Shown here: piece after piece, positions 56,966 to 64,000 of the stretch
How the letters are laid out: every line of letters starts with the position of its first letter
How positions within the stretch are numbered: position 1 is the first letter of the stretch
NCBI RefSeq assembly: GCF_015209595.1
Contig: NZ_JADEYS010000011.1
Location: 1 to 64,000, forward strand
DNA length: 64,000 nt
Source: Pontibacterium sinense
GTDB taxonomy: Bacteria > Pseudomonadota > Gammaproteobacteria > Pseudomonadales > Balneatricaceae
Direction: 5' to 3'
Notes under the pieces: generated by a model
What the model was told of the DNA's origin: nothing
What the model saw: the letters and a program-made list of their open reading frames with translations, nothing else
Database searches by the model: none
Made by a program: the position numbers and the translations under genes

Positions 56966-57313
56966 ATGATACAGATAGATATTGCCGACTTCCCAGTACT
57001 GGAGTCCAGTGTTCGCAACGGAGATTACCCCGACTGCCCATGCGTACTCGAACGTTATTTGACACTTAGCGATGCACGCGCGGCAAATCAGTCCTCAATA
57101 GCAGTACAACACACTATTCATATGCGAGCCTATAGGACGCTACTGAATACGCTCTGCGACACTTATGTGTCCGAACATTGGCGCTCACTCTGTCTGGATC
57201 AAATTCATAAGCCTCTCTTTGCAATAGAACGGCTTGCACGCACTCAAACAGATAAGGCGCGAGTCAGGCAGCTCTACAATGAGCTGTCGACCCTCAGCCA
57301 CTACTTCCTGTAA
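56966..57313 (+). CDS. FagA-like small protein preceding fumC
   Basis: The 115-residue protein has no signal peptide, contains paired Cys (PDCPCVLERY) and an overall helical character. It sits between a Fur box and fumC, with 32 nt between it and fumC. This is the arrangement of fagA-fumC in Pseudomonas, where FagA is a Fur-associated protein of unknown role. The identity is therefore based on synteny and not on a firm sequence match. It is probably expressed when iron is scarce. Confidence 0.65.
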   Translation: MIQIDIADFPVLESSVRNGDYPDCPCVLERYLTLSDARAANQSSIAVQHTIHMRAYRTLLNTLCDTYVSEHWRSLCLDQIHKPLFAIERLARTQTDKARVRQLYNELSTLSHYFL

Positions 57314-57345
57314 TTCACGACGACCCAAACGTACAAGGAAACATT

Positions 57346-58725
57346 ATGAGTAGCACAAGAATTGAACGGGATAGCATGGGCGAACTGGAAGTGCCCATCG
57401 ATGCGCTTTACGGTGCTCAGACTCAACGTGCCGTAAATAACTTCCCAGTCAGCGGTCAAACCATGCCTGAAGCATTTATTCGCGCACTTATTTTGGTGAA
57501 GTCCGCCGCTGCCATCAGCAACAGTCAGCTGGAATGTCTGACTCAGGATCAGGCCGATGCCATCATCAGCGTTTGCTCCGAGCTACTGGAACGTGATGAG
57601 CTGATGCAGCACTTCCCGGTCGATGTATTCCAGACGGGCTCCGGTACCAGCTCCAATATGAATGCCAACGAGGTGATTGCGAGCCTCGCCAGCAACAAAC
57701 TCGGCGAACCGATCAGTGCCAACGATCATGTGAACTTTGGTCAGAGCAGCAACGATGTTATCCCCAGTACCGTGCATATCAGCGCAGCATTGCAATTGAA
57801 TAACACACTCCTGCCAGCCCTGCGCCATCTGCTAACAACAATCGAAGCCAAAGCGGAGACCCTGAAAGGATACTGCAAAACAGGCCGCACCCATCTGATG
57901 GACGCAATGCCGGTCCGTATGGATCAGTCGCTGCTGAGCTGGGCTGCTCAGATTCGTCAGAGCATTCAACATCTGGAGGCACTGCAACCCGCAATCCAAA
58001 CACTGGCGCAAGGCGGCACTGCTGTCGGCACAGGCATCAACGCCCACCCAAATTTTGCCCGCGTATTCAATCAAAATCTCAGTGGGTTGACGGGCGTAAC
58101 CTTCACTCCGGGGGACAACCTCTTTGCTCTGATCGGCTCACAAGACACGGCTGTGGCACTGTCCGGACAACTAAAAGCAACGGCAGTATCTATTATGAAG
58201 ATCGCCAATGACCTGCGCTGGATGAACTCCGGGCCACTGGCGGGTCTTGGTGAGATATCACTGGAAGCGTTACAACCGGGTTCCTCGATCATGCCGGGCA
58301 AAGTGAATCCAGTGATTCCAGAAGCTGCGGCAATGGCGGCTGCGCAGGTCATAGGCAATGACGCCGCCATCACCATTGGCGGTCAGTCCGGCAATTTCGA
58401 ACTGAACGTCATGCTCCCAATGATTGCCTACAACCTGCTCAATAGCATTGAGTTACTGGCCAACAGCACCACCCTGCTAGCAGATAAAGCCATTGCCAGC
58501 TTCACGGTGAACGAAGACAAGCTGAACGAAGCCTTGCACCAGAATCCAATTCTGGTCACTGCGTTAAACCCGATTATTGGTTATCTGAAAGCCGCAGAGA
58601 TCGCAAAACAAGCCTACAAAGAGAAACGCGCGGTCATCGATGTGGCGGAAGAACACACGGATATCCCACGCGAAGAACTGGCTCGATTACTTGATCCCGC
58701 CAAACTGACCGAAGGCGGACTCTGA
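57346..58725 (+). CDS. fumC: class II fumarate hydratase FumC
   Basis: FumC hydrates fumarate to malate without an iron-sulfur cluster and so replaces iron-dependent fumarases during iron limitation or oxidative stress. The 459-residue protein shows the fumarase/aspartase signature GSSIMPGKVNPVIPE, GSGTSSNMNANEVIA, FGQSSNDVIPS and KTGRTHLMDAMP. The start is supported by AAGGA about 8 nt upstream. It is the second gene of the Fur-box operon, and ends 10 nt before the convergent EamA gene. Confidence 0.96.
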   Translation: MSSTRIERDSMGELEVPIDALYGAQTQRAVNNFPVSGQTMPEAFIRALILVKSAAAISNSQLECLTQDQADAIISVCSELLERDELMQHFPVDVFQTGSGTSSNMNANEVIASLASNKLGEPISANDHVNFGQSSNDVIPSTVHISAALQLNNTLLPALRHLLTTIEAKAETLKGYCKTGRTHLMDAMPVRMDQSLLSWAAQIRQSIQHLEALQPAIQTLAQGGTAVGTGINAHPNFARVFNQNLSGLTGVTFTPGDNLFALIGSQDTAVALSGQLKATAVSIMKIANDLRWMNSGPLAGLGEISLEALQPGSSIMPGKVNPVIPEAAAMAAAQVIGNDAAITIGGQSGNFELNVMLPMIAYNLLNSIELLANSTTLLADKAIASFTVNEDKLNEALHQNPILVTALNPIIGYLKAAEIAKQAYKEKRAVIDVAEEHTDIPREELARLLDPAKLTEGGL

Positions 58726-58735
58726 TGTAGTGACG

Positions 58736-59647
58736 TTATTCATAGCGCCTTTTGAATAGCTTTAGATACAGCGCTAAACGCTGTGACAGATCAGAGTTCG
58801 CAACCAGAATCCCCACCGCAACGATGGAAAATCCCAGCCAGTCCATCAGCGTGGGGATCTCATCAAACATCGGCCAGGCCATCAACGCTGCAACCACAGG
58901 CACGCCGTAGAACACACTCGCCACCTGTGTCGCCTGTGTGTTACGTAGCATAATGTAAAGCACACTCAACGCCCCGATCGACACCCCCACGCCCATCCAA
59001 AAAACAGCTAAAGCCAAGTCTGTATGCCAGACAATATCTCCAGTCTCAAACATCCATCCGAGTATCAACAGCAGAGGTAGGGTCGCCAACACCTGAATGG
59101 CACCGCCACTAAATAGATTCATCTGTGCACAGTGTTTTTTCTGCACCAGTTGCCCCGCAGCTAAACCGACCAAAGACACCAACGCCCAGCTCAAATTGGT
59201 GAGAGTGATACCTTCAACCGCTAATCCATCAGCCACCACCAGCGCCACACCTAAGACACCAATCACTAAACCCACCCAGCGCTGGCGACTGACCTGCTCT
59301 CCCAGATAAGGGCCTGCTAATACGGCAACCAACAAGGGCTGTAAAGCGATAATCAACGCCGAAACGGCAGGTTTCATACCCAGCCAAAGCGCATAGAAGA
59401 CACCCGCGGAGAACACGCCTTGCATCAACAAACCACTGAGCAGCAACCAGCCCCAGCGTCTTGGCCATACTGCATCCATCAGAAACGCTGCCGCCACTAG
59501 CAGCACACCTGCTAACGCAAAACGCATTGCCAGAAAGACAAAAGGCTCACTGTAGAGCAACCCGAGTTTGGCCCCAACAAAGCCGGAGCCGTAAATCACG
59601 ACAAAAATCAGTGGCAGGCTCAGTGCCTGAATCGACTTGTATTGCAT
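58736..59647 (-). CDS. EamA/DMT-family transporter
   Basis: The 303-residue membrane protein has ten predicted helices in two EamA halves, with PLIFVVIYGSGFVGAKLGLLYSEPFVFLAMRFALAG at the start and a later WALVSLVGLAAGQLVQKKHC. It is probably an exporter for metabolites or amino acids. A palindrome 34 nt upstream is nearly the same as the one before the divergent-position TetR gene downstream, so it is the likely target of that regulator. Start 59647 has no strong ribosome binding site. Confidence 0.87.
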   Translation of the reverse strand: MQYKSIQALSLPLIFVVIYGSGFVGAKLGLLYSEPFVFLAMRFALAGVLLVAAAFLMDAVWPRRWGWLLLSGLLMQGVFSAGVFYALWLGMKPAVSALIIALQPLLVAVLAGPYLGEQVSRQRWVGLVIGVLGVALVVADGLAVEGITLTNLSWALVSLVGLAAGQLVQKKHCAQMNLFSGGAIQVLATLPLLLILGWMFETGDIVWHTDLALAVFWMGVGVSIGALSVLYIMLRNTQATQVASVFYGVPVVAALMAWPMFDEIPTLMDWLGFSIVAVGILVANSDLSQRLALYLKLFKRRYE

Positions 59648-59680
59648 AGTACACCTCTCAAGTTTGTATCTTTATATTTA

Positions 59681-59700
59681 TGTACATACTAGTAGGTACA
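59681..59700. promoter_or_regulatory. TetR operator before the EamA transporter
   Basis: TGTACATACTAGTAGGTACA is a 20-bp palindrome with one non-complementary pair. It is repeated before the tetR gene. Confidence 0.82.
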
Positions 59701-59802
59701 GTCATTTGATAATAAAAAACGCACTCACTCCGGTGCGTCTCGACATCATTCATAGACCTTACCCGCCGCTTATTGAGCAAGCGACCGAGCTATAGCAGCG
59801 GC

Positions 59803-60372
59803 TTATTCTGCCAAACGCTGAGTATTTAACAGCGTTATAAAACTGTCTGTTGCGTCATTCACCACATCACCTTCCTGCATTGCACGGCCATAGACAAAGC
59901 CCCCCTGCAATGCGCTGATCGCCAACGTTGCCAATTGTTCAGGAGATAAGGCATCTGACAACAGACTCTCTGTTTGTGCCTGTTGAAATAGCTGGGTTAA
60001 TTTTCCATGCTGCTCACCAAAGAAACGTTTCAGTGGCGCATTCAACAAGGGATCTTCCAGCGATGGGTCCTGGACGATACGTCCGATACGACACCCTTTG
60101 GACGCATCGCGGGTCTGGCACATGTACGCAGCAACCGCAGCCAAGGGATCGGAATGCTTAGCAACCAGACAATCAAATTCTTCAGACAACTCATCCGCAC
60201 GCGAATCCATCGCCGCAATCGCTAACTCTTTTTTACCTTTAAAATGATGGTAAAAACTGCCCTTCCCAGCGCCTGAGCGTTCTAATACTAAGTTGGGGCT
60301 GGTCGCATCATAACCACGCTCCCACAATAATTGCTTCATGGTCTCTACCAACAGCTCACGGGTTTTGGCCAT
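59803..60372 (-). CDS. TetR-family repressor
   Basis: The 189-residue regulator has an N-terminal TetR HTH (residues about 5-50: TRELLVETMKQLLWERGYDATSPNLVLERSGAGKGSFYHHFKGKKEL). An all-helical ligand domain follows with CRIGRIVQDPSLEDPLLNAPLKRFF, close to AcrR/YcdC-type repressors. Its own promoter carries the same operator as the EamA gene, so it probably represses itself and the transporter. ATG 60372 has GGAG 6 nt upstream. It lies downstream of the transporter promoter and on the same strand. Confidence 0.9.
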   Translation of the reverse strand: MAKTRELLVETMKQLLWERGYDATSPNLVLERSGAGKGSFYHHFKGKKELAIAAMDSRADELSEEFDCLVAKHSDPLAAVAAYMCQTRDASKGCRIGRIVQDPSLEDPLLNAPLKRFFGEQHGKLTQLFQQAQTESLLSDALSPEQLATLAISALQGGFVYGRAMQEGDVVNDATDSFITLLNTQRLAE

Positions 60373-60398
60373 AACGAACTCCAACAGAACAGACGACA

Positions 60399-60418
60399 AA
60401 AACATACTAGTAGGTACA
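60399..60418. promoter_or_regulatory. TetR operator before the tetR gene
   Basis: The core ACATACTAGTAGGTACAGT is identical to that at 59684-59702, 27 nt upstream of the tetR start. Confidence 0.82.
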
Positions 60419-60455
60419 GTACTAAGTTACAACTCGAATTTGGGCGTATTCAGAC

Positions 60456-60488
60456 AAAAAAATACCCACAACTAGGCGGGTATTTTTT
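60456..60488. terminator. bidirectional terminator
   Basis: AAAAAATACCC/GGGTATTTTTT lies between the ydcH stop and the tetR promoter. Confidence 0.88.
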
Positions 60489-60503
60489 AAACAGCGTCGT
60501 CAA

Positions 60504-60740
60504 TCAGTTCATCAGCATGCGGTACAGCTTGTCTTTCAGATTTACACGCTTGAGCTTGTACTCTTCTTCCGTCTGAGTGGTTACCGGCTCAATTTCCGTT
60601 TCCATGCGTTCCACGTCTTTGGTCAGGTCATGGTATTCATTAAACAGGCGAGCGAAGTGCGCGTCGGTCATTTTTTTCTCGTGGATGCGCTCACGCAGCT
60701 CAGGAAATTCATGTACCAGATCGTGGTGTTCGATGCTCAT
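60504..60740 (-). CDS. YdcH-family small protein (DUF465)
   Basis: The 78-residue helical protein matches the YdcH family of small proteins of unknown function: HHDLVHEFPELRERIHEKKMTDAHFARLFNEYHDLTKDVERME then KLKRVNLKDKLYRML. Heptad-like spacing suggests a helical hairpin or coiled-coil dimer. Its ATG overlaps the stop of the small upstream frame at 60737-60895 (ATGA), so the two may be translated together. Confidence 0.9.
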   Translation of the reverse strand: MSIEHHDLVHEFPELRERIHEKKMTDAHFARLFNEYHDLTKDVERMETEIEPVTTQTEEEYKLKRVNLKDKLYRMLMN

Positions 60741-60895
60741 TCAGGTTCCCCTTTCAGTCCTAGTTCTTGTTCCTTGAGTTCAGTTTCCTCCTCCCCTGAA
60801 GCGGCGACATTGACCCGTATCAACGATTGCACCAGCAGGAAAAAAACGCTGTTACCGACCAAAAAAGCCTCTCCAAACTGAGTGGCCGATAACAA
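60737..60895 (-). CDS. possible small membrane peptide, 52 aa
   Basis: A TTG-started frame with GAGGT 8 nt upstream encodes one hydrophobic segment (GEAFLVGNSVFFLLVQSLIRV) and an acidic tail (EEETELKEQE). Its TGA overlaps the ydcH start. It is in the same frame as nasA, 15 codons beyond the nasA TAA. Coding status is uncertain; the ribosome binding site and ATGA overlap are in favour. Confidence 0.4.
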   Translation of the reverse strand: MLSATQFGEAFLVGNSVFFLLVQSLIRVNVAASGEEETELKEQELGLKGEPE

Positions 60896-60940
60896 CAGGA
60901 AAACCTCAAATCCAGCCCTGGAAAGGAGATAAAAAACCGA

Positions 60941-63568
60941 TTAACTTGCGCGGGTAAAAAAGCCTTCCAGCTCGGGAATACAGGAGCCACAGTTGGTTCC
61001 ACACTGGAGCTTTTCACCTAACTCTACGGCCGAGCCACAACCCGACTTAATCGCTTTGTCGATAGCCGTGGTACCCACCTGATAGCAGCTGCAGATAATC
61101 GTACCCTGATCTTCCACCTCGACGTTGGTAGCGCTGAGCAGGTATTGATACTGCTGCGTTTCCAGTGTCTCCTGTACAAACAGATGATCGATCCAGTCCG
61201 CTGAAGGAAAGTTGTTGAACGGTGTTATCAGTAACACCCAGTTCAGTTTGCCGTTCATAAACCCGGCTGCACGAAATGAACGTTTAGCCGGGTCTTCAAT
61301 CCAAAGATCCGGCTCACCCAGGTGCTCCTGACACCACTGCTGCCAGGAATCTACGGTATCCAATCCCGCAACGTGATAGGCATCCGTATTGGTTTTAGGA
61401 ATACGCGCCCAATAATCCACCGCAGGTACCGGCATCGATTTGGTGGTGATCAACCAGCCTTCCCATTGCTCATTTAAAGGTTCCATCTGTACGGCGGCAT
61501 GTTTTAACTCCGGCTGACCGGATAGAGGATCCGTCACTGGTGCCACTAACGCCCCCATGCGCCCCTGAGAGGCAAACGCTTCGTTCCAATGCATCGGCAC
61601 GAAGATTTCCCCTTTGCGCTGCCCCTCTTCTATTCGGGTGCGGGCATAATAGTCAGCACGGGGGTTCGAGACTTTCACCAGCATGCCATCGCTGATATTG
61701 CGGATCGCCGCATCACGCGGATGCACTTCTACAAACGGCTCTTCACGGTGGTTAAACAGACGCGGCGCGGTGCCAGTACGGGTCATCGTGTGCCACTGGT
61801 CGCGGATACGACCGGTATTCATCACCAGCGGTGCGCGATCAGTGGGCTGCTGCACCGGTGCACGTGGGATGATCTCAACAAAACGGGCCCGCCCCGTCGG
61901 CGTAAAGAACTTGCCGTCAGCAAACATTCGCTCAGTCCCATCAGGGCATTCCGCGGTGACCGGCCATTGAATCGGCTTCAGATTGTCATAGGTAAAGCGA
62001 TCGATATTGGAGAAATAGCTGATATCGAAATCGCGCTGCCCTTCGTTCTCAAATCCCGACAACGCGGCATGCTCAGCGAAAATTTCGCTGGGATGACGAT
62101 AGCTGAATTCGGTGTCATAACCCATCCGCTTCGCCACTTCGCACATAATCCACCAGTCATGGCGGGCTTCTCCACTCATGGGGATCAGACCACGCTGACG
62201 TGATATACGACGCTCAGAGTTGGTGACCGTGCCATCTTTCTCACTCCAACCTGTGGCAGGCAACAGAATATCTGCAAACTTGGCCGTATCACTGTCAGCA
62301 ACACACTCGGAAACAACCACCGTTTCACACTTCTCTAATGCGCGTTTAATCTGATCAGCGTCTGGCAAACTCACCACCGGGTTGGTCGCCATAATCCAGA
62401 CAGCTTTAACCTCTCCCCGCTCGATCGCCTGAAACAGGTCAACCGCTTTGTAACCGGGTTTCGTCGCCATGTTCGGCGCATCCCAGAATCGTTCTACCCG
62501 ATCGATAGATTCAGCATCAAAGTCCATGTGTGCCGCCAGCTGATTGGCTAAACCGCCGACTTCGCGTCCACCCATCGCATTGGGCTGCCCCGTCAGTGAG
62601 AAAGGCCCCTGCCCCGGTTGACCGACGCGACCAGTTGCCAAATGACAATTGGTGATCGCATTCACGTTATCCACCCCACTCGCCGACTGATTGGTCCCCT
62701 GAGAGAAAAAAGTCAGCACGTTTTCTGTCGCACCAAACCAGTTAAAGAAGGAGTGCAAAGACTCCACGGGAAGATCACAGTCTTCCGCCAGCTGACGCGG
62801 ATCTGCGGAACTGTTTACAGCAGCGGCCAGTGCGTATTCAAAGCCGTCAGTGAAACGGTCAATATAATCCTGATCCAGATGGCCATTGGCCGCCAGCCAG
62901 CTCAGCAGGCCGTTAAACAAACGCGTATCGCTGCCGGGTTTGAGTGCCAGATGAATGTCCGCCAGCTTGCAGGTAGCGGTCTCACGCGGATCGATGACCA
63001 CCACTTTAAGATTCGGATTATTCTTTTTCGCCAACACCATCCGCTGAAATAAGATCGGGTGATTCCATGCTGTATTAGAACCCACCAGCACAATCAGGTT
63101 GGCCAGTTCGATGTCGTCATAACTGCACGGCACTGTGTCAGACCCAAACGCGCGCTTATAACCCACCACGGTTGATGCCATGCATAAACGGGAGTTGGTA
63201 TCGATGTTCGCGGTGCCGATAAACCCTTTCATCAGCTTGTTGGCCACATAATAATCTTCCGTCAGCAGCTGCCCCGACAGATACATGGCAACAGAGTCCG
63301 GACCATGCTCCTCAACAGTGCGCTGAAAGCGTGCAGCGACCTCATTCAGGGCATCATCCCAATGCGCAGGCAGGCCATCAACCTGCGGTTTTAACAGGCG
63401 ACCACGGGTGTCCAGCGTCTCGTGCAAACTGGATCCTTTCACACATAAACGTCCGAAATTTGCCGGGTGTTTTTTATCTCCTTTCACGCCAGAAATCTGG
63501 CCTGAATCCCTTATAACCTCTACGCCGCAGCCTACACCGCAGTAAGGACAGGTGGTGTGAGAGTTCAT
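60941..63568 (-). CDS. nasA: assimilatory nitrate reductase catalytic subunit NasA
   Basis: NasA reduces nitrate to nitrite in the cytoplasm for nitrogen assimilation. The 875-residue molybdoprotein begins with a [4Fe-4S] motif (CPYCGVGCGV and GRLCVKG). It continues with the molybdopterin core (GTANIDTNSRLCMAS, FSLTGQPNAMGGREVGG) and dinucleotide-binding region. It ends with a BFD-like [2Fe-2S] domain (IICSCYQVG, then CGTNCGSCIPEL), which shortens the electron path from a reductase partner. ATG 63568 follows GGAGGT. The leader carries a sigma-54 promoter and an attenuator. Confidence 0.93.
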   Translation of the reverse strand: MNSHTTCPYCGVGCGVEVIRDSGQISGVKGDKKHPANFGRLCVKGSSLHETLDTRGRLLKPQVDGLPAHWDDALNEVAARFQRTVEEHGPDSVAMYLSGQLLTEDYYVANKLMKGFIGTANIDTNSRLCMASTVVGYKRAFGSDTVPCSYDDIELANLIVLVGSNTAWNHPILFQRMVLAKKNNPNLKVVVIDPRETATCKLADIHLALKPGSDTRLFNGLLSWLAANGHLDQDYIDRFTDGFEYALAAAVNSSADPRQLAEDCDLPVESLHSFFNWFGATENVLTFFSQGTNQSASGVDNVNAITNCHLATGRVGQPGQGPFSLTGQPNAMGGREVGGLANQLAAHMDFDAESIDRVERFWDAPNMATKPGYKAVDLFQAIERGEVKAVWIMATNPVVSLPDADQIKRALEKCETVVVSECVADSDTAKFADILLPATGWSEKDGTVTNSERRISRQRGLIPMSGEARHDWWIMCEVAKRMGYDTEFSYRHPSEIFAEHAALSGFENEGQRDFDISYFSNIDRFTYDNLKPIQWPVTAECPDGTERMFADGKFFTPTGRARFVEIIPRAPVQQPTDRAPLVMNTGRIRDQWHTMTRTGTAPRLFNHREEPFVEVHPRDAAIRNISDGMLVKVSNPRADYYARTRIEEGQRKGEIFVPMHWNEAFASQGRMGALVAPVTDPLSGQPELKHAAVQMEPLNEQWEGWLITTKSMPVPAVDYWARIPKTNTDAYHVAGLDTVDSWQQWCQEHLGEPDLWIEDPAKRSFRAAGFMNGKLNWVLLITPFNNFPSADWIDHLFVQETLETQQYQYLLSATNVEVEDQGTIICSCYQVGTTAIDKAIKSGCGSAVELGEKLQCGTNCGSCIPELEGFFTRAS

Positions 63569-63579
63569 GTGTGACCTCC

Positions 63580-63620
63580 AAAAAAAAGCCCGACACCGGA
63601 CCAGGAATCCAGTATCGGGC
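63580..63620 (-). terminator. leader terminator of nasA (attenuator)
   Basis: On the minus strand the stem GCCCGAtACtGGA/TCCgGTgTCGGGC is followed by T7 and then GGAGGT of nasA. It lies after the promoter and before the start, so it must be bypassed for expression. Confidence 0.82.
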
Positions 63621-63656
63621 GACATTGCCCAGCAACTATAAAAACGTCTTTGCTAA
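63617..63656 (-). promoter_or_regulatory. ANTAR target hairpins in the nasA leader
   Basis: Two hairpins on the minus strand. The upstream one (63656-63641) has hexaloop AAAGAC with a weak stem. The downstream one (63630-63617) has stem GGGC/GCCC and hexaloop AATGTC. Both loops have A at position 1 and G at position 4, the NasR/NasT-type ANTAR recognition rule. The second hairpin uses GCCC, which is also the 5' arm of the terminator, so the two structures exclude each other. Confidence 0.65.
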
Positions 63657-63700
63657 CTAAAAATGAAGTTCGAGGAGCTCGACACCTCATGACATGGATA

Positions 63701-63718
63701 CTGCAAGTGGTGTGCCAA
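63701..63718 (-). promoter_or_regulatory. sigma-54 promoter of nasA
   Basis: On the minus strand TTGGCAC-ACCAC-TTGCAG matches the -24/-12 consensus TGGCAC-N5-TTGCA with exact GG-N10-GC spacing. The expected start is about 12 nt downstream, giving a leader of about 120 nt. Confidence 0.85.
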
Positions 63719-63733
63719 TAGCGTTTTCATTCG

Positions 63734-63750
63734 CGGCATATTTATTGCTT
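63734..63750 (+). promoter_or_regulatory. possible sigma-54 promoter of nasT
   Basis: CGGCATATTTATTGCTT keeps the GG-N10-GC spacing (63735-63748), with a weaker match to the -24 element. Confidence 0.5.
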
Positions 63751-63799
63751 TACCTTTATCCGAGCCAACTTATCTGGCACTAAAAAGGTTATGTAGTAG

Positions 63800-64000
63800 A
63801 TGAAAGATTCACGTTCACTCGATGTCCTGATAGTCGATGACGAGCCCACACGCGCAGATGCACTCTTTGAAGCCCTCAATGCTTTGGGTCACAAAGTCGT
63901 CTGCCACCTGTCCGATTCCAGCGGTTTGTGTGATCAGGTCAGCGAGCGTAGTCCGGACATTGTGATTATCGATATGGATTCACCCAATCGAGATACGCTG
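63800..64000 (+). CDS. nasT: ANTAR-type response regulator NasT (partial)
   Basis: The first 67 codons are present, cut by the window end. The receiver domain starts SLDVLIVDDEPTRADAL and reaches IDMDSPNRDTL. The paired acidic residues (D14-D15-E16) and the phosphorylatable Asp in VIIDMDS are seen. NasT normally carries a C-terminal ANTAR RNA-binding domain that stops termination at hairpins ahead of nitrate assimilation genes. The divergent nasA leader carries just such hairpins. A weak AAGG lies upstream of ATG 63800. Confidence 0.85.
   Translation, partial: MKDSRSLDVLIVDDEPTRADALFEALNALGHKVVCHLSDSSGLCDQVSERSPDIVIIDMDSPNRDTL

Overview
The window is chromosomal DNA of a marine-type gammaproteobacterium. 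GC content is moderate (about half). Gene content such as syd, epmC, pdxB, htpX, alaA, a complete soxCDXYZAKB cluster, the gcv locus with an XRE-cupin regulator and a fumC operon behind a Fur box fits the Oceanospirillales (Neptunomonas, Amphritea or Marinobacterium-like). This placement is inferred from protein resemblance and synteny, not from a search. No phage, insertion sequence, plasmid or CRISPR array is seen.

Layout. 1-13.2 kb is housekeeping: tRNA-Asp, syd, a YajG-like lipoprotein, a Tag-like glycosylase, alaA, an HDOD protein, an exonuclease and rRNA methyltransferase pair, htpX, small envelope proteins, an ATP-NAD kinase family protein, a PilZ protein and pdxB. 13.2-17.6 kb holds a chemoreceptor with a C-terminal sensor and a stand-alone TrpB-like enzyme. 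17.6-24.2 kb is a metal-flavoured accessory stretch. It holds two copies of a structured non-coding element on the minus strand, each behind a perfect Fur box, alternating with an arsR-type regulator and an EamA transporter. These are followed by a COG0523 GTPase with a Zur-like site, a SCO protein and epmC. 24.3-32.8 kb is the thiosulfate-oxidation (Sox) cluster with a Fis-type AAA+ regulator at its upstream end. 32.9-37 kb holds an enoyl-CoA hydratase, a Cys-rich small protein, a LuxR solo, an M48 lipoprotein and a thioesterase.

37.3-48.9 kb is a glycine/serine catabolic island built around a divergent XRE-cupin regulator. On the left, minus strand, are sdaA-glyA-gcvH-gcvP; on the right, plus strand, are gcvT-lipA-(sarcosine oxidase gamma-like)-thrB. 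A palindromic GTTTCC-N4-GGAAAC operator stands in front of both arms, and no glycine riboswitch is seen. 49-60.7 kb holds fecR, uvrB, an aspartate aminotransferase, a lipoprotein, an alpha/beta hydrolase overlapping an M14 peptidase, a Fur-box fagA-like/fumC operon, and an EamA exporter/TetR pair sharing one operator. 60.7-64 kb is the assimilatory nitrate reductase nasA with divergent nasT (cut by the window end). The spacer carries two sigma-54 promoters and a NasT/ANTAR-type attenuator.

The strongest candidate for an undescribed system is the duplicated Fur-controlled RNA element at 17.98-19.08 kb. The XRE-cupin glycine regulon comes next.
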